DNA of 64,000 nucleotides from Atopobium minutum (GTDB lineage Bacteria > Actinomycetota > Coriobacteriia > Coriobacteriales > Atopobiaceae). The stretch covers positions 1 through 64,000 of the forward strand of contig FNSH01000001.1 of the NCBI GenBank assembly GCA_900105895.1. Direction: 5' to 3'. This document shows, piece after piece, positions 1 to 7,621 of this stretch. The notes beneath the pieces were generated by a model. It was not told the DNA's origin. It worked only from the letters and a program-made list of their open reading frames with translations, and did no database searches. Made by a program: the position numbers and the translations under genes. Each line of letters starts with the position of its first letter. Within the stretch, counting starts at the first letter, position 1.

Positions 1-24
1 AAAAAGTGACTGTAAAAATCCCAT
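1..24 (-). CDS. Phage portal protein, first 8 codons only
   Basis: A minus-strand ATG at 24 opens a frame reading MGFLQSLF and runs off the left edge. A ribosome-binding site (AAGGAG) sits about 8 bases upstream and overlaps the end of the terminase gene. In tailed phages the portal gene normally follows the large terminase, and portal proteins of this phage type often begin with similar residues. The sequence shows the start codon and ribosome-binding site; the function is inferred from position. Confidence 0.5.
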
Positions 25-38
25 AGGCAAAATCTCCT

Positions 39-1638
39 TTACAAAAATAAAATGCCGCGGCTGTCATAGACTGACTCGCTCGTGTCGCATCCCATGCGGA
101 TCGCTCGGTCAAGTGCCATTACAAGTGCAACGGCACCGTCGACTTTCTCGGTGGATTTGGCTTTGTCGATTTTGATATTTCCAGCAGGATCGGTTCGGAT
201 GAAGATGTTATCCATCATCCAGCGAAGGACGGGTTGTCCGCCGTGTGCGAGGCGATGGGAAAGCACGAGGTTCATCAGCTCTTTGGTGGGAGGCGACATG
301 GAGGCAAAGCCCTGTCCGAATGGAACCACCGTAAAGCCGATGTTCTCTAAGTTCTGCACCATCTGAACGGCTCCCCAGCGGTCAAAGGCAATCTCCCGAA
401 TGTTGAAGCGCTCGCCTAAATGCTCGATGAATTTTTCGATAAAGCCGTAGTGGATGACATTTCCTTCCGTAGTCTGCATCGCACCTTCTTTGATCCAGAT
501 GTCATAGGGCACATGGTCACGGCGCACTCTTTGTTCTGCATTTTCTTCGGGAATCCAAAAGTACGGAAGGACGAGGTATTTCTCGTCCTCACCACGAGGC
601 GGAAAGACCAGCACAAAGGCGGTGATGTCGGTGGTGGATGAAAGGTCAAGGCCTCCGTAGCAGATTCTGCCTTCGAGTGCCTTTTCATCCACATCAAAGG
701 CACAGGCGTCCCATTTGTCCATCGGCATCCAGCGGATTGATTGCTTTACCCACTGGTTCAGGCGAAGCTGACGAAACAGATTCTCCTCGGCAGGGTTTTC
801 TTTAGCCTGCAGGAAGGCGGCTTTCACCTTATCCAGTCCCACCGTGATGCCAAGGAGGGATTGGCTTTCTTCCAAACCTCAATATCTGACCAGTCATCGC
901 TTTCTTTAGCACCGTAGATTACGGGATAAAAGGTTGGGTCATGCTTTTTGCCGCGCAGGATATCCAGTGCTTTTTGATGCTGCTCATAGCAGATGGAATG
1001 GTATCGGTTCCTGCGGTAGTAATCAGAAAGTAGAGCGGCTGCATGCGGGCATCGCCCGAGCCTTTGGTCATGACATCAAAAAAGTCTTCTGTCCGGAGCG
1101 GCGTGAAGCTCGTCGTAGACCACGCCGTGAATGTTTAAGCCGTGCTTGGTATAGGCCTCAGAGAGAGTACCTGATAGAAGCTGTTGGTCGGCTTATAGAT
1201 GAGCCGCTTTTGTGAGGCTAAAATCTTCACGCGCTTGGCAAGAGCCGGCGACATCTTCACCATGTCTTCTGCCACGTTAAAAACAATCGATGCCTGCTGA
1301 CGGTCGGAGGCACAGCCGTAGACTTCGGCTCGCTGTTCACCGTCCCCGCAGCATAAAAGAAGTGCTACAGCTGCAGCAAGCTCGGATTTTCCCATCTTTT
1401 TGGGGATTTCGATGTAAGCGGTGTTGAACTGGCGGTAGCCGTTTTCCTTCACGATGCCGAAGAGATCCCTTATGATGCGTTCCTGCCAGTCGATTAGCTC
1501 AAATGGCTTTCCCGCCCAGGTCCCTTTGGTGTGCGAGAGGCACTCGATAAAGGAGACGGCATAGTCGGCTTTTCTCCTGTCATAGTGAGAAGTCTCTGCC
1601 ATGAAGCGGGTCGGCTTATAGTTTTTCAGTTTTCGCAT
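39..1638 (-). pseudogene. Phage terminase large subunit, broken by about four frameshifts
   Basis: This is the DNA-packaging motor of the prophage, an ATPase plus nuclease that cuts concatemers and loads the capsid. The N-terminal part (1638 down to about 1165) carries the ATPase start, including the segment IPKKMGKSELAAA, which fits a Walker-like loop. The C-terminal part (875 down to 39) carries the nuclease half with GGLDLSSTTD and ends in DSRGILFL. Between them the coding sequence continues in shifting frames; I can read VYDELHAAPDRRLF, then DVMTKGSGDARMQPL, then YEQHQKALDIL and KKANPSL. Single-base indels near 1159-1167, in the A6 run at 1078-1083, near 999 and near 855 would restore one frame of about 530 residues. 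It is either a decayed gene or one damaged by sequencing errors. The small terminase is at 7622-8197. Confidence 0.85.
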
Positions 1639-1707
1639 GCCATCCTCCTTTCTGTGGCATAAAAAAAGACCGCTTCTGCGATCTCGTCATCAATCTATTT
1701 CTACGAG

Positions 1708-1732
1708 CAAAAGAGCCTAATCAGCTCTTTTG
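1708..1732 (-). other. Perfect 9-bp inverted repeat
   Basis: The arms CAAAAGAGC and GCTCTTTTG flank a 7-base loop, between the DUF6900-like gene and the terminase gene. A short hairpin would form in the minus-strand transcript. No strong T-run follows, so it may be an RNA-processing or partial termination site rather than a full terminator. Confidence 0.4.
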
Positions 1733-1751
1733 TCGGAACGTTCGTTCTTTG

Positions 1752-1933
1752 TTATTTCGTTGCCGCTTTTCCCGCAGCGTAGGCTTCTTCGAGCATCGCT
1801 TTCAGTCCCCAGACCGAAACTTCGATGAAGTCGTCGCCGTCGTTATGCCTGGTTTCAAGGTCGCCTCGATCTTCGATTTCCCAGTTGTTTTCTTTGCGAT
1901 CGCGAGCAGTGTTTTTTCAATCTTCTTTGTCAT
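1752..1933 (-). pseudogene. DUF6900-like small phage protein, one frameshift
   Basis: The ATG at 1933 follows an AGGAGG site and opens MTKKIEKTLLAIAK. That frame then goes off, while the shifted frame continues with ENNWEIEDRGDLETR and EVSVWGLKAMLEEAY to a stop at 1752. Adding one base in the AAAG stretch about 40 bases into the gene joins them into a protein of about 60 residues. The start and the Trp-x-x-Lys-x-x-Leu-Glu-x-Ala pattern resemble the DUF6900 family of phage proteins, whose function is unknown. A copy of the 50-bp promoter-like element lies 33 bp upstream. Confidence 0.55.
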
Positions 1934-1965
1934 GGCTTTTTCCTCCTTTGCCTGTGTTCCTTTTG

Positions 1966-2015
1966 GCATGTACATATATCACTCTGTTTGGAGGGAATAG
2001 CAAGTCATTTATCGA
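1966..2015 (-). promoter_or_regulatory. 50-bp promoter-like element, copy 1 of 3
   Basis: Read on the minus strand this element contains ACTTGCTATTCC, then CCTCC, then AGAGTGATATATGTACAT. It matches the copies at 2894-2943 and 4035-4084. TTGCTA could serve as a -35 box and TGATAT or TATATG as a -10 box. It ends 33 bp before the start codon at 1933. The high identity confined to intergenic sites points to a phage-specific promoter or operator; that role is inferred. Confidence 0.6.
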
Positions 2016-2026
2016 GGTTTTTGACC

Positions 2027-2286
2027 TTATTTTTCCGTGTTTCTGAGAAGAAATTCATCGTAAGTGATCAGGCCGTTATCGTACTCTTCATAGGCTTTGT
2101 TGCCTTTGAAATTCTCACGTTCCTTTTGCTTTCGCTCTTTGTATCGCTTCAGGTATTCGCTGTAGGCGATCTTTCCTTCGTCGTAGAGCTTCTGTTCCGG
2201 CTCCCGTTCGTAGAGCAGGCGCTTCTTTTCCTTTAACTTGGCGGTGGCTTCTAAAAAGCTCTGTCTTTGGCTTCTTTGTTTGTCAT
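2027..2286 (-). pseudogene. Small charged phage protein, one frameshift
   Basis: The ATG at 2286 opens MTNKEAKDRAF and then meets a stop inside a T5 run. With one more T the frame continues LEATAKLKEKKRLLYERE and ends YDEFLLRNTEK at 2027, giving about 86 residues. The protein is rich in Lys, Glu and Arg and probably helical. No family is recognised. It lies in the run of small genes before the terminase. The break is in a homopolymer and may be a sequencing artefact. Confidence 0.5.
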
Positions 2287-2297
2287 GGCTTGCCTCC

Positions 2298-2501
2298 TTA
2301 GCCTAAAAGCTCATCCAGTTTGCGGTATTCTGCAGCGCGCCGTGCATATTCCTGTTCGAGGCACTGTCTTCTGAATCCGTTTTTGCAGGCTCTGCCTTCA
2401 CGCTCGATGCGCTGAAGTTCTGCTTTGCGTGCCTTTAGGATGTCGTAGGCATTTGCTGCATCTTCTTGAATGGCGGCTTTATCTTTTTCAAAGGTTGTCA
2501 T
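2298..2501 (-). CDS. Small hypothetical phage protein (67 aa)
   Basis: A charged, likely all-helical protein of 67 residues, beginning MTTFEKDKAAIQEDAANAY. It contains two cysteines in a CKNGFRRQC segment and ends RKLDELLG. Its start overlaps the end of the upstream gene by 4 bases, so the two are probably translated together. No family is recognised; genes like this are common near the packaging end of early phage operons. Confidence 0.6.
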   Translation of the reverse strand: MTTFEKDKAAIQEDAANAYDILKARKAELQRIEREGRACKNGFRRQCLEQEYARRAAEYRKLDELLG

Positions 2502-2860
2502 TTTGTCACCTCCATTTTGAAAGCTGGAATCAAGGCGTGCTCATCGCTTCCGAAGTGCGTATAACGTTCTTTTACTTTTACAATGCCATTCAGTTTGCAG
2601 CCGAGTTCCTCGAATTTCGCAATGGTTTTAATCAGGCTTGAAAAAGTGCTGGAAATCGTAAACTCCTTAATTCCAAACTTTTTTAAGTCCTGGATGATTT
2701 CTTCAATATCGTGTTCCCAGATAACATCGGCAAAGTTTGGCAGTTCATTTCCAGCTTCCTTGCTGTAAAGGTAGGCCTGAGCAAGCGTGGGATGGCAGCC
2801 GACATCGCTCCATTTCATTCCTGTTTTAGCGTTTTCAATAGTCTTTACTTCGTACTTCAT
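2498..2860 (-). CDS. Hypothetical phage protein (120 aa)
   Basis: A 120-residue soluble protein starting MKYEVKTIENAKTGMKWSDV after a GGAGG site. It mixes predicted helix and strand, with the segment TISSTFSSLIKTIAKFEELG near the middle, and has no signal peptide or membrane segment. A copy of the 50-bp element ends 34 bp upstream, so this gene may be the first of its own short transcript. I recognise no functional domain. The composition is typical of accessory phage genes that alter host functions, but no role can be assigned from sequence. Confidence 0.65.
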   Translation of the reverse strand: MKYEVKTIENAKTGMKWSDVGCHPTLAQAYLYSKEAGNELPNFADVIWEHDIEEIIQDLKKFGIKEFTISSTFSSLIKTIAKFEELGCKLNGIVKVKERYTHFGSDEHALIPAFKMEVTK

Positions 2861-2893
2861 CTTGTTTTCCTCCTTTGGCTTTCTGTGCTTCTT

Positions 2894-2943
2894 GCATGTA
2901 CATATATCACTCTGTTTGGGAGGAATAGCAAGTTATTTATCGA
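2894..2943 (-). promoter_or_regulatory. 50-bp promoter-like element, copy 2 of 3
   Basis: Nearly identical to copy 1 at 1966-2015, with only a few substitutions over 50 bp. It reads ACTTGCTATTCC, CCTCC-like, AGAGTGATATATGTACAT on the minus strand. It lies 34 bp upstream of the ATG at 2860 and directly downstream of the DUF5049-like gene. Confidence 0.6.
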
Positions 2944-2967
2944 TATAAAAGAACGTATTTCAAGGTT

Positions 2968-3141
2968 TTATTCACCCGTTAAGATGAAGTGAATGTAGGC
3001 TTTCTTATCTTCTTCGATGAAGTTTAGAAGCTCGTAGAAGTCCCGCTCAAAGGCAAGCCGCTGCACAGTATTGACGTCAAACATGTTCGTAAGACCGCTG
3101 TCCCTTATGGCAAGGATCTGTTCTTTTACTTTTTCGTCCAT
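2968..3141 (-). CDS. DUF5049-like small phage protein (57 aa)
   Basis: This 57-residue frame reads MDEKVKEQILAIRDSGLTN, then FDVNTVQRLAFERDFYELLNF, and ends HFILTGE. It matches my memory of the DUF5049 family, small phage proteins often found next to DUF4314. The ATG overlaps the stop of the DUF4314 gene (TAATG), and a GGAG site lies upstream, so the two are coupled. Function unknown. Confidence 0.7.
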   Translation of the reverse strand: MDEKVKEQILAIRDSGLTNMFDVNTVQRLAFERDFYELLNFIEEDKKAYIHFILTGE

Positions 3142-3362
3142 TACTGAATTCTCCTGACTTCATCAATCCCGAAGATGACGTTTAGACCGGAGCCGTTATC
3201 CCAATCCACGAGGATGGAGCCGGTATCATCGACTCCGGTGACGGTGCCGCGTGTTCCTGCAGGCGGTGCCTGTACGTCGTCCATGTGAAGAAGCTCCACA
3301 CGGCAGCCTCGTGGATAGGTTGCTTTCAAATGCTCCAGCATTTCTTTCGTTGGCATTCTCAT
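3141..3362 (-). CDS. DUF4314 domain protein (73 aa)
   Basis: A small beta-rich protein. The core reads YPRGCRVELLHM, then PAGTRGTVTGVDDTGSILVDW and DNGSGLNVIFGIDEVRRI, a typical DUF4314 pattern. Such proteins occur widely in phages and integrative elements of Gram-positive bacteria and look like small SH3-like barrels; their role is unknown. The start overlaps the upstream gene end by 4 bases. Confidence 0.8.
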   Translation of the reverse strand: MRMPTKEMLEHLKATYPRGCRVELLHMDDVQAPPAGTRGTVTGVDDTGSILVDWDNGSGLNVIFGIDEVRRIQ

Positions 3363-4003
3363 TTTTCCGCCTCCTTCTGGTATTTGAAAGCGGAGGAGCC
3401 TTGAAGACGGCTGAGTAGGATTTTCCTTGCTTCCTTGTAGGAATCACCGATCATCCCAAGGCGCAGAAGAAAACAGCGAAAGTAGTATTTTTCGTTTTCG
3501 ACTGCGTGGTCTTTGCCAGTGATGCGCTTGGATTCCTTTGCCGCCTTGCCCAAAAGGGAGATGAAGGCGGTATAGGCGGAAAGCTCTGCAGAACTTGGCA
3601 TCTCGGAAAACCACGGGAAGCTGATCTTTTCCTCGTCCACCTCAAAGGCGACGCTTTCGATGCCAAGTGCATGCTTGATGATGCTTTCTTTTGACGAAAG
3701 AAGCTCGGAGAGCCTTTCGAGGTCCTCATCGGTGAACTTGTTTCTTGGAAGCGATATCGTCACCGCCATGTTTTTCTGTTCCTCCGGCACAAAGCCGTGT
3801 TCCGATAAAGCAAGCAGGATGCTGTTTTCCTGCTCTGCGTCTTTGACGCTGAGCACGCCCTGATTGTCCAGTGTGATGTGCTCGCCGATGTGGTAGCAGA
3901 AGGTCGGTGCCTTGCTGCAGACAGCTTTCTCTTTTGTGATGTCTTCCAAGGCTTTCACCAGCGGCCGCCTTGCCGAGCCTGTCAAATCGAAGTGGTAATC
4001 CAT
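3359..4003 (-). CDS. Phage virulence-associated-like protein (214 aa)
   Basis: I chose the ATG at 4003 because AGGAGG lies at ideal spacing; upstream in-frame starts would lie inside the promoter element and the methylase gene. The protein starts MDYHFDLTGSARRPLVKALED, has a central acidic helical part with DLERLSELLSSKESIIKHAL, and a C-terminal segment KYYFRCFLLRLGMIGDSYK. This matches proteins annotated as virulence-related in phages and mobile elements, which resemble small RNA- or DNA-binding proteins, but no activity is established. It is probably transcribed from copy 3 of the 50-bp element. Confidence 0.6.
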   Translation of the reverse strand: MDYHFDLTGSARRPLVKALEDITKEKAVCSKAPTFCYHIGEHITLDNQGVLSVKDAEQENSILLALSEHGFVPEEQKNMAVTISLPRNKFTDEDLERLSELLSSKESIIKHALGIESVAFEVDEEKISFPWFSEMPSSAELSAYTAFISLLGKAAKESKRITGKDHAVENEKYYFRCFLLRLGMIGDSYKEARKILLSRLQGSSAFKYQKEAEK

Positions 4004-4034
4004 GTCTTTTTCCTCCTTTGCAGGTGTTTTCTTG

Positions 4035-4084
4035 GTATGTCTATACATCACTCTTATGAGGAGGAATAGCAAGTTATTTCTCGA
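4035..4084 (-). promoter_or_regulatory. 50-bp promoter-like element, copy 3 of 3
   Basis: The most divergent copy, but it keeps ACTTGCTATTCCTCC and AGAGTGAT on the minus strand in the same register. It lies 32 bp upstream of the ATG at 4003 and overlaps the last codons of the cytosine methyltransferase gene. A regulatory element retained inside a coding end supports function. Confidence 0.55.
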
Positions 4085-5573
4085 GGTCAGCACCACTATT
4101 TTTCTTGATTGCGGCAAGTACGAAGATGGCGCACGGAAGCGCGATGCCATTTCCCCAGAGCTTGTAGGCGGCACTGTCCGAGTAGGGATTTTTAAGCCAC
4201 TTTTTGATCTGCTTGTCGCTTTTTCTCTGGATGGACATCATATCGGTGCAGCGGTCAAAAATTTCACGCCAGAAGGAAAGCTGAGCTTCGCTTGGATTTT
4301 CTTCTGCAAGACCGTCGCACCAGCCGTCCGGAAAGCCCTGAAGCCGGGCGCACTCGGTCGGAGTGAGCCTTCTTACGATATAGCCGCTCTCGTTTTCGGT
4401 GGCAACGGCACCCGGACCTTTGGCAACCATTGTCGGCTGGCATTCTTTTTCCACGGCAAAGCCGTAGGCGGCGTTTTGCCCCTGATTAAAGGAAGCCCGG
4501 TCAAGCCCGTAGGAAAGAACCGCCATGCCGCCTTGATTGCAGACGGGATCGGAGCCTCTCGTATCCAGCGTGCGGGAGGTCTCGGTTATCTGGCTGTTGT
4601 CTTTGATGTCCGAAAACATCGCCTTGTTCTTCTTGGAGCAAAGCGAATAGGCGCACGGCAGATCAACAACAAGCGGCTGATTGTTTCCACCTGTACCGAA
4701 GCGGGAGACGATGGTCTGCGCCGTATCATTGGGGCCTGTGTATCTTGCGTCCTGTCCGTGGTTTTCAAAGATCAGCGGAGGATGGCTTGACTGAGCACGC
4801 AGAGTTCCCGTGACATCTTCTGAGATGTCCATGCGCGATCCTCCCTGATCGTTTAGAACAAGCCTGCCTGTTTCATAAGCGCCTCTCTTAGGATTTCCGG
4901 CAGGTCTTTTCCTTTCGTCTTGGCACGCCTCAAGATCCCCAAGCACGCTCTCGGACTCAAATAATATTTTTCCGGCACGTGTGTCTCCAAAATCTGCGAC
5001 AAGAAAGATTCTCTTGCGTCTTTGGGGGACTCCGAAGTGCTGAGCATCAAGTACCCGCCAGCTGAGAGAAAAATGATCTGCCACGATCTCTCCGGCGGCA
5101 TGCCACTTTTGAGGTCGAGGCGCATCAAGCGTATATCCTTTGACGGAGAGGAAGGCTTCAAGGACTTTTTCGAAGTCCGCTCCTTTGTGGGAGGAGAAAG
5201 CGCCCGGGACATTTTCCCAGAGCGCGTATTTTGGATAGTTCCCATTGGTTTTCCACCTCATTTCTTTGATGATTCGTATCGCCTCATAGAAAAGCGACGA
5301 ACGGGAACCTTCAATCCCGCTTCGTTTTCCGGCGATGGATAAGTCCTGACAGGGACTGCCGAAGGTGATGATGTCAACAGGCGGCAAATTTGCTCCGTCA
5401 AGGTTTCGCACATCTCCCATGTGAGCCACGAAAGGCAGTCGTTTGGATGTCACCCGTATGGCAAAAGGCTCGACTTCCGATGCCCAGAGCGGTTTCATCC
5501 CGACGGTAAGTCCGGCAAGTTCAAAACCTCCCGATCCGGAAAAGAGGGAGCCGAGCGTTAAGACGTTACTCAT
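4074..5573 (-). CDS. DNA (cytosine-5-)-methyltransferase (499 aa)
   Basis: A phage C5-cytosine methyltransferase that transfers a methyl group from SAM to cytosine in DNA. Motif I is FSGSGGFELAGL near residue 11. Motif IV carries the catalytic Cys in FGSPCQDLSIAGKRSG near residue 73, motif VI is ENVPG near residue 115, and QRRKRIFLV is motif VIII. The C-terminal RRLTPTECARLQGFP is motif IX/X-like. The protein is longer than simple enzymes because of a large recognition region between motifs VIII and IX. Its start overlaps the end of the ParB-methyltransferase gene by 8 bases. A likely role is protecting phage DNA from host restriction. No cognate endonuclease lies next to it. Confidence 0.93.
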   Translation of the reverse strand: MSNVLTLGSLFSGSGGFELAGLTVGMKPLWASEVEPFAIRVTSKRLPFVAHMGDVRNLDGANLPPVDIITFGSPCQDLSIAGKRSGIEGSRSSLFYEAIRIIKEMRWKTNGNYPKYALWENVPGAFSSHKGADFEKVLEAFLSVKGYTLDAPRPQKWHAAGEIVADHFSLSWRVLDAQHFGVPQRRKRIFLVADFGDTRAGKILFESESVLGDLEACQDERKRPAGNPKRGAYETGRLVLNDQGGSRMDISEDVTGTLRAQSSHPPLIFENHGQDARYTGPNDTAQTIVSRFGTGGNNQPLVVDLPCAYSLCSKKNKAMFSDIKDNSQITETSRTLDTRGSDPVCNQGGMAVLSYGLDRASFNQGQNAAYGFAVEKECQPTMVAKGPGAVATENESGYIVRRLTPTECARLQGFPDGWCDGLAEENPSEAQLSFWREIFDRCTDMMSIQRKSDKQIKKWLKNPYSDSAAYKLWGNGIALPCAIFVLAAIKKNSGADLEK

Positions 5574-6828
5574 CAGTTGCCTCCCGTTCTTTCAGAAGGT
5601 CGGCATAAGGGGTGTCTTTGCCGTCTCTGTGACAGATGATGCCGTCCGTTGTTCCTTTCAGCTCGGCATAACGAGCACAGGCCACATCGACGTATTTCGG
5701 TTCCAGCTCAATCCCATAGCAGATGCGGCCAAGCTCCTCGCAGGCGATGAGCGTCGATGCGCTGCCTAAAAAGCCGTCCAAAACAAGAGCGTTGGTTTGT
5801 GTGGACTGCTTGATGAGGTGCGCGATCAGCGGCACCGGCTTGGAAGAGGGATGCCCGAATCCTTCGGTTTTGGAGTTTTTCACCGAGTCAAAATCAAAGC
5901 AGGCTTTCTGCTTCTGGTCACCGTACCATTTGTGTTTTCCGTCTTTTCGCCAGCCGTACAGGATCGGCTCAAAATTAAACTTCCAATCGGTACGCATGAG
6001 AGGGGCCCGCTCTTTTCGCCAGATAAGGCCGGCTCCGAGCTTAAAGCCCGCATCATCAAAAGCATCGTAAAAAATACGAGATTTAGATGTGGCATAAAAC
6101 TCATAGATCGAGGCGTCTTTTGCCATTGCTTCTTTGAAACAGGTAAAAGCCTTCATGAGGAAGTCGTAAGCTTCTTTATCGGTGAGATCATCGTTTTTGA
6201 TCTTTCCGGACGCGGATTCGAGGTTCACAAAATACGGTGCGTCCGTGCAGACGAGATTCACCTTGGTATCGCCGAGCAGTGCCTTGTATGTCTTGGGATC
6301 GGTTGAGTCTCCGCAGATGACGGTGTGCCTCCCGATCGTCCAGATGTCGCCGTGTTTGGTGATGGCGGGCTTTTGAAGCTCTGCGTCTACATCAAAGTCA
6401 TCTTCGGTGATTTCATCTTCGGAAATATCCATCAAAGCGGAGAGTTCCTCGTCATCAAAACCTAAAAGGGAGAGGTTAAAGGCTTCACCGGATAGGTCAG
6501 ATAATTCTACCGAGAGCATTTCCTCATCCCAGCCGGCATTTAAGGCTAAGCGGTTGTCTGCTAAGATGTAGGCGTGCTTTTGTGCGTCGGTTAAGTTTTC
6601 GGCAAAGACGCACGGGACGGTTTTGTAGCCTTCCTCGCGGGCTGCCGCGATACGTCCGTGTCCGACTAAGATGTTGAACTTGTTGTCAATCACAGCCGGC
6701 GAAATAAATCCGAATTCCCGAAGCGACGCGCGAAGCTGTGCGATCTGCTCCGGAGAGTGCGTTCTGGCATTTCTCGCATAGGGAATAAGCTTATCGATTT
6801 CAACTTGAGCAAATTTTGTCGTATCCAT
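5566..6828 (-). CDS. ParB-like/DNA methyltransferase fusion (420 aa)
   Basis: Residues 1 to about 110 are a ParB/sulfiredoxin-like nuclease fold: IPYARNARTHSPEQI, then LVGHGRIAAAREEG and LADNRLALNAGWDEEML. Residues about 170-400 are an N4/N6-type amino-methyltransferase with motif IV-like TDAPYF and motif I-like DGFLGSASTLIACE. Both motifs differ from the usual DPPY and FxGSGTT, so catalysis may be altered. Fusions of this kind are common in phages of Gram-positive hosts and are thought to modify phage DNA. The gene sits directly after the SAM synthetase with no gap and overlaps the cytosine methyltransferase, forming a methylation module. Confidence 0.85.
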   Translation of the reverse strand: MDTTKFAQVEIDKLIPYARNARTHSPEQIAQLRASLREFGFISPAVIDNKFNILVGHGRIAAAREEGYKTVPCVFAENLTDAQKHAYILADNRLALNAGWDEEMLSVELSDLSGEAFNLSLLGFDDEELSALMDISEDEITEDDFDVDAELQKPAITKHGDIWTIGRHTVICGDSTDPKTYKALLGDTKVNLVCTDAPYFVNLESASGKIKNDDLTDKEAYDFLMKAFTCFKEAMAKDASIYEFYATSKSRIFYDAFDDAGFKLGAGLIWRKERAPLMRTDWKFNFEPILYGWRKDGKHKWYGDQKQKACFDFDSVKNSKTEGFGHPSSKPVPLIAHLIKQSTQTNALVLDGFLGSASTLIACEELGRICYGIELEPKYVDVACARYAELKGTTDGIICHRDGKDTPYADLLKEREATDE

Positions 6829-7611
6829 CTAAATCAGCCCCCATTCCGCAAATTTCTCAAAGCCTCCGACTGCGCGAATGTAGTCTCGGGCAATTTCTAC
6901 CAGCTCGGCATACGGCTTGCCGTCAACAAACGCGTCTCCGATGGCGCAGGAAAGATGAATCGGTTTTCCGCTTTTCTGTGCCAGAAGATGGGCGTAGATA
7001 TTGATGGTCACATCGGCTTTGGAGAGATCTTTTCCGTGAAGACCACCGCCGGTGACGGCAGCTCCCATATCGGATCCGAGTTTTCGGTTGGTTGCTCCGG
7101 TATCCACGTCCGTGCCGCCCGTCCAGTCGCCTAAAGGATTGACGATGGCGTTTGGATAGGCCGCTTGGAGCTTTTTCGTTTCAACATGAGACTGGCAGAG
7201 GACGAGTTTTTCTCCGTCTAAGATGTATTTGCCGTCTGTCGGATATGCGGCATAGATACTTTTGGCAATTTCTGAGAGTTTATTTTCTTCTTCTGTGATG
7301 GGAAGTCCTAAGAAGATGCCGTTATCTCCGCAACGAAGATGCTCTTTCTGGTTTTCGGAAAGGTGTGCATCTTGAGCTGCAAGCCGGATATCTACAGACA
7401 CATCTCCTGCAAGGCGGCGAGCAGCCGCTTCAATATCTGATGTGGAAAGATGTGTATTTGTTTCCGCAATGATATGGCAGATGCCGTGACCGATAAGAAC
7501 TTCGACGGCAATCTTGGGGTTTGTCTCGCTTGCATAAGCAAGGTCAACAATGGCTCCCGCGATGCGGTCTGCTACTTTATCGGGGTGTGCGGGATTTACA
7601 CGTTCGTACAT
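6829..7611 (-). CDS. metK: Miniature phage S-adenosylmethionine synthetase (260 aa)
   Basis: It should make SAM from methionine and ATP. Recognisable MetK signatures are HPDKVADRIAGAIVD near residue 8, GDNGIFLG near residue 95, GDWTGGTDVDTGATNRKLGSD near residue 162 and GGGLHGKDLSKADVT near residue 188. Cellular enzymes have about 380-400 residues; this one has 260 because central and C-terminal segments are short. The start is supported by GAGGTGA upstream. The gene lies directly before two DNA methyltransferase genes, which suggests it supplies methyl donor for phage DNA methylation. The symbol refers to family; activity of the short form is not shown by sequence. Confidence 0.85.
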   Translation of the reverse strand: MYERVNPAHPDKVADRIAGAIVDLAYASETNPKIAVEVLIGHGICHIIAETNTHLSTSDIEAAARRLAGDVSVDIRLAAQDAHLSENQKEHLRCGDNGIFLGLPITEEENKLSEIAKSIYAAYPTDGKYILDGEKLVLCQSHVETKKLQAAYPNAIVNPLGDWTGGTDVDTGATNRKLGSDMGAAVTGGGLHGKDLSKADVTINIYAHLLAQKSGKPIHLSCAIGDAFVDGKPYAELVEIARDYIRAVGGFEKFAEWGLI

Positions 7612-7621
7612 TTACTTCACC

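Noticed and set aside
1966..4084. Short peptides starting MYM or MYR inside the 50-bp elements
   Set aside because: In two copies the frame joins the next gene but in one it does not, and they overlap the presumed -10 region, so they are probably not translated.
3359..4174. Longer 271-codon form of the virulence-associated-like protein
   Set aside because: The extra N-terminus overlaps the methyltransferase end and the promoter element; AGGAGG supports the ATG at 4003.
4002..4790. A 262-codon plus-strand frame opposite the cytosine methyltransferase
   Set aside because: The methyltransferase shows every motif; the opposite frame is an overlap artefact.
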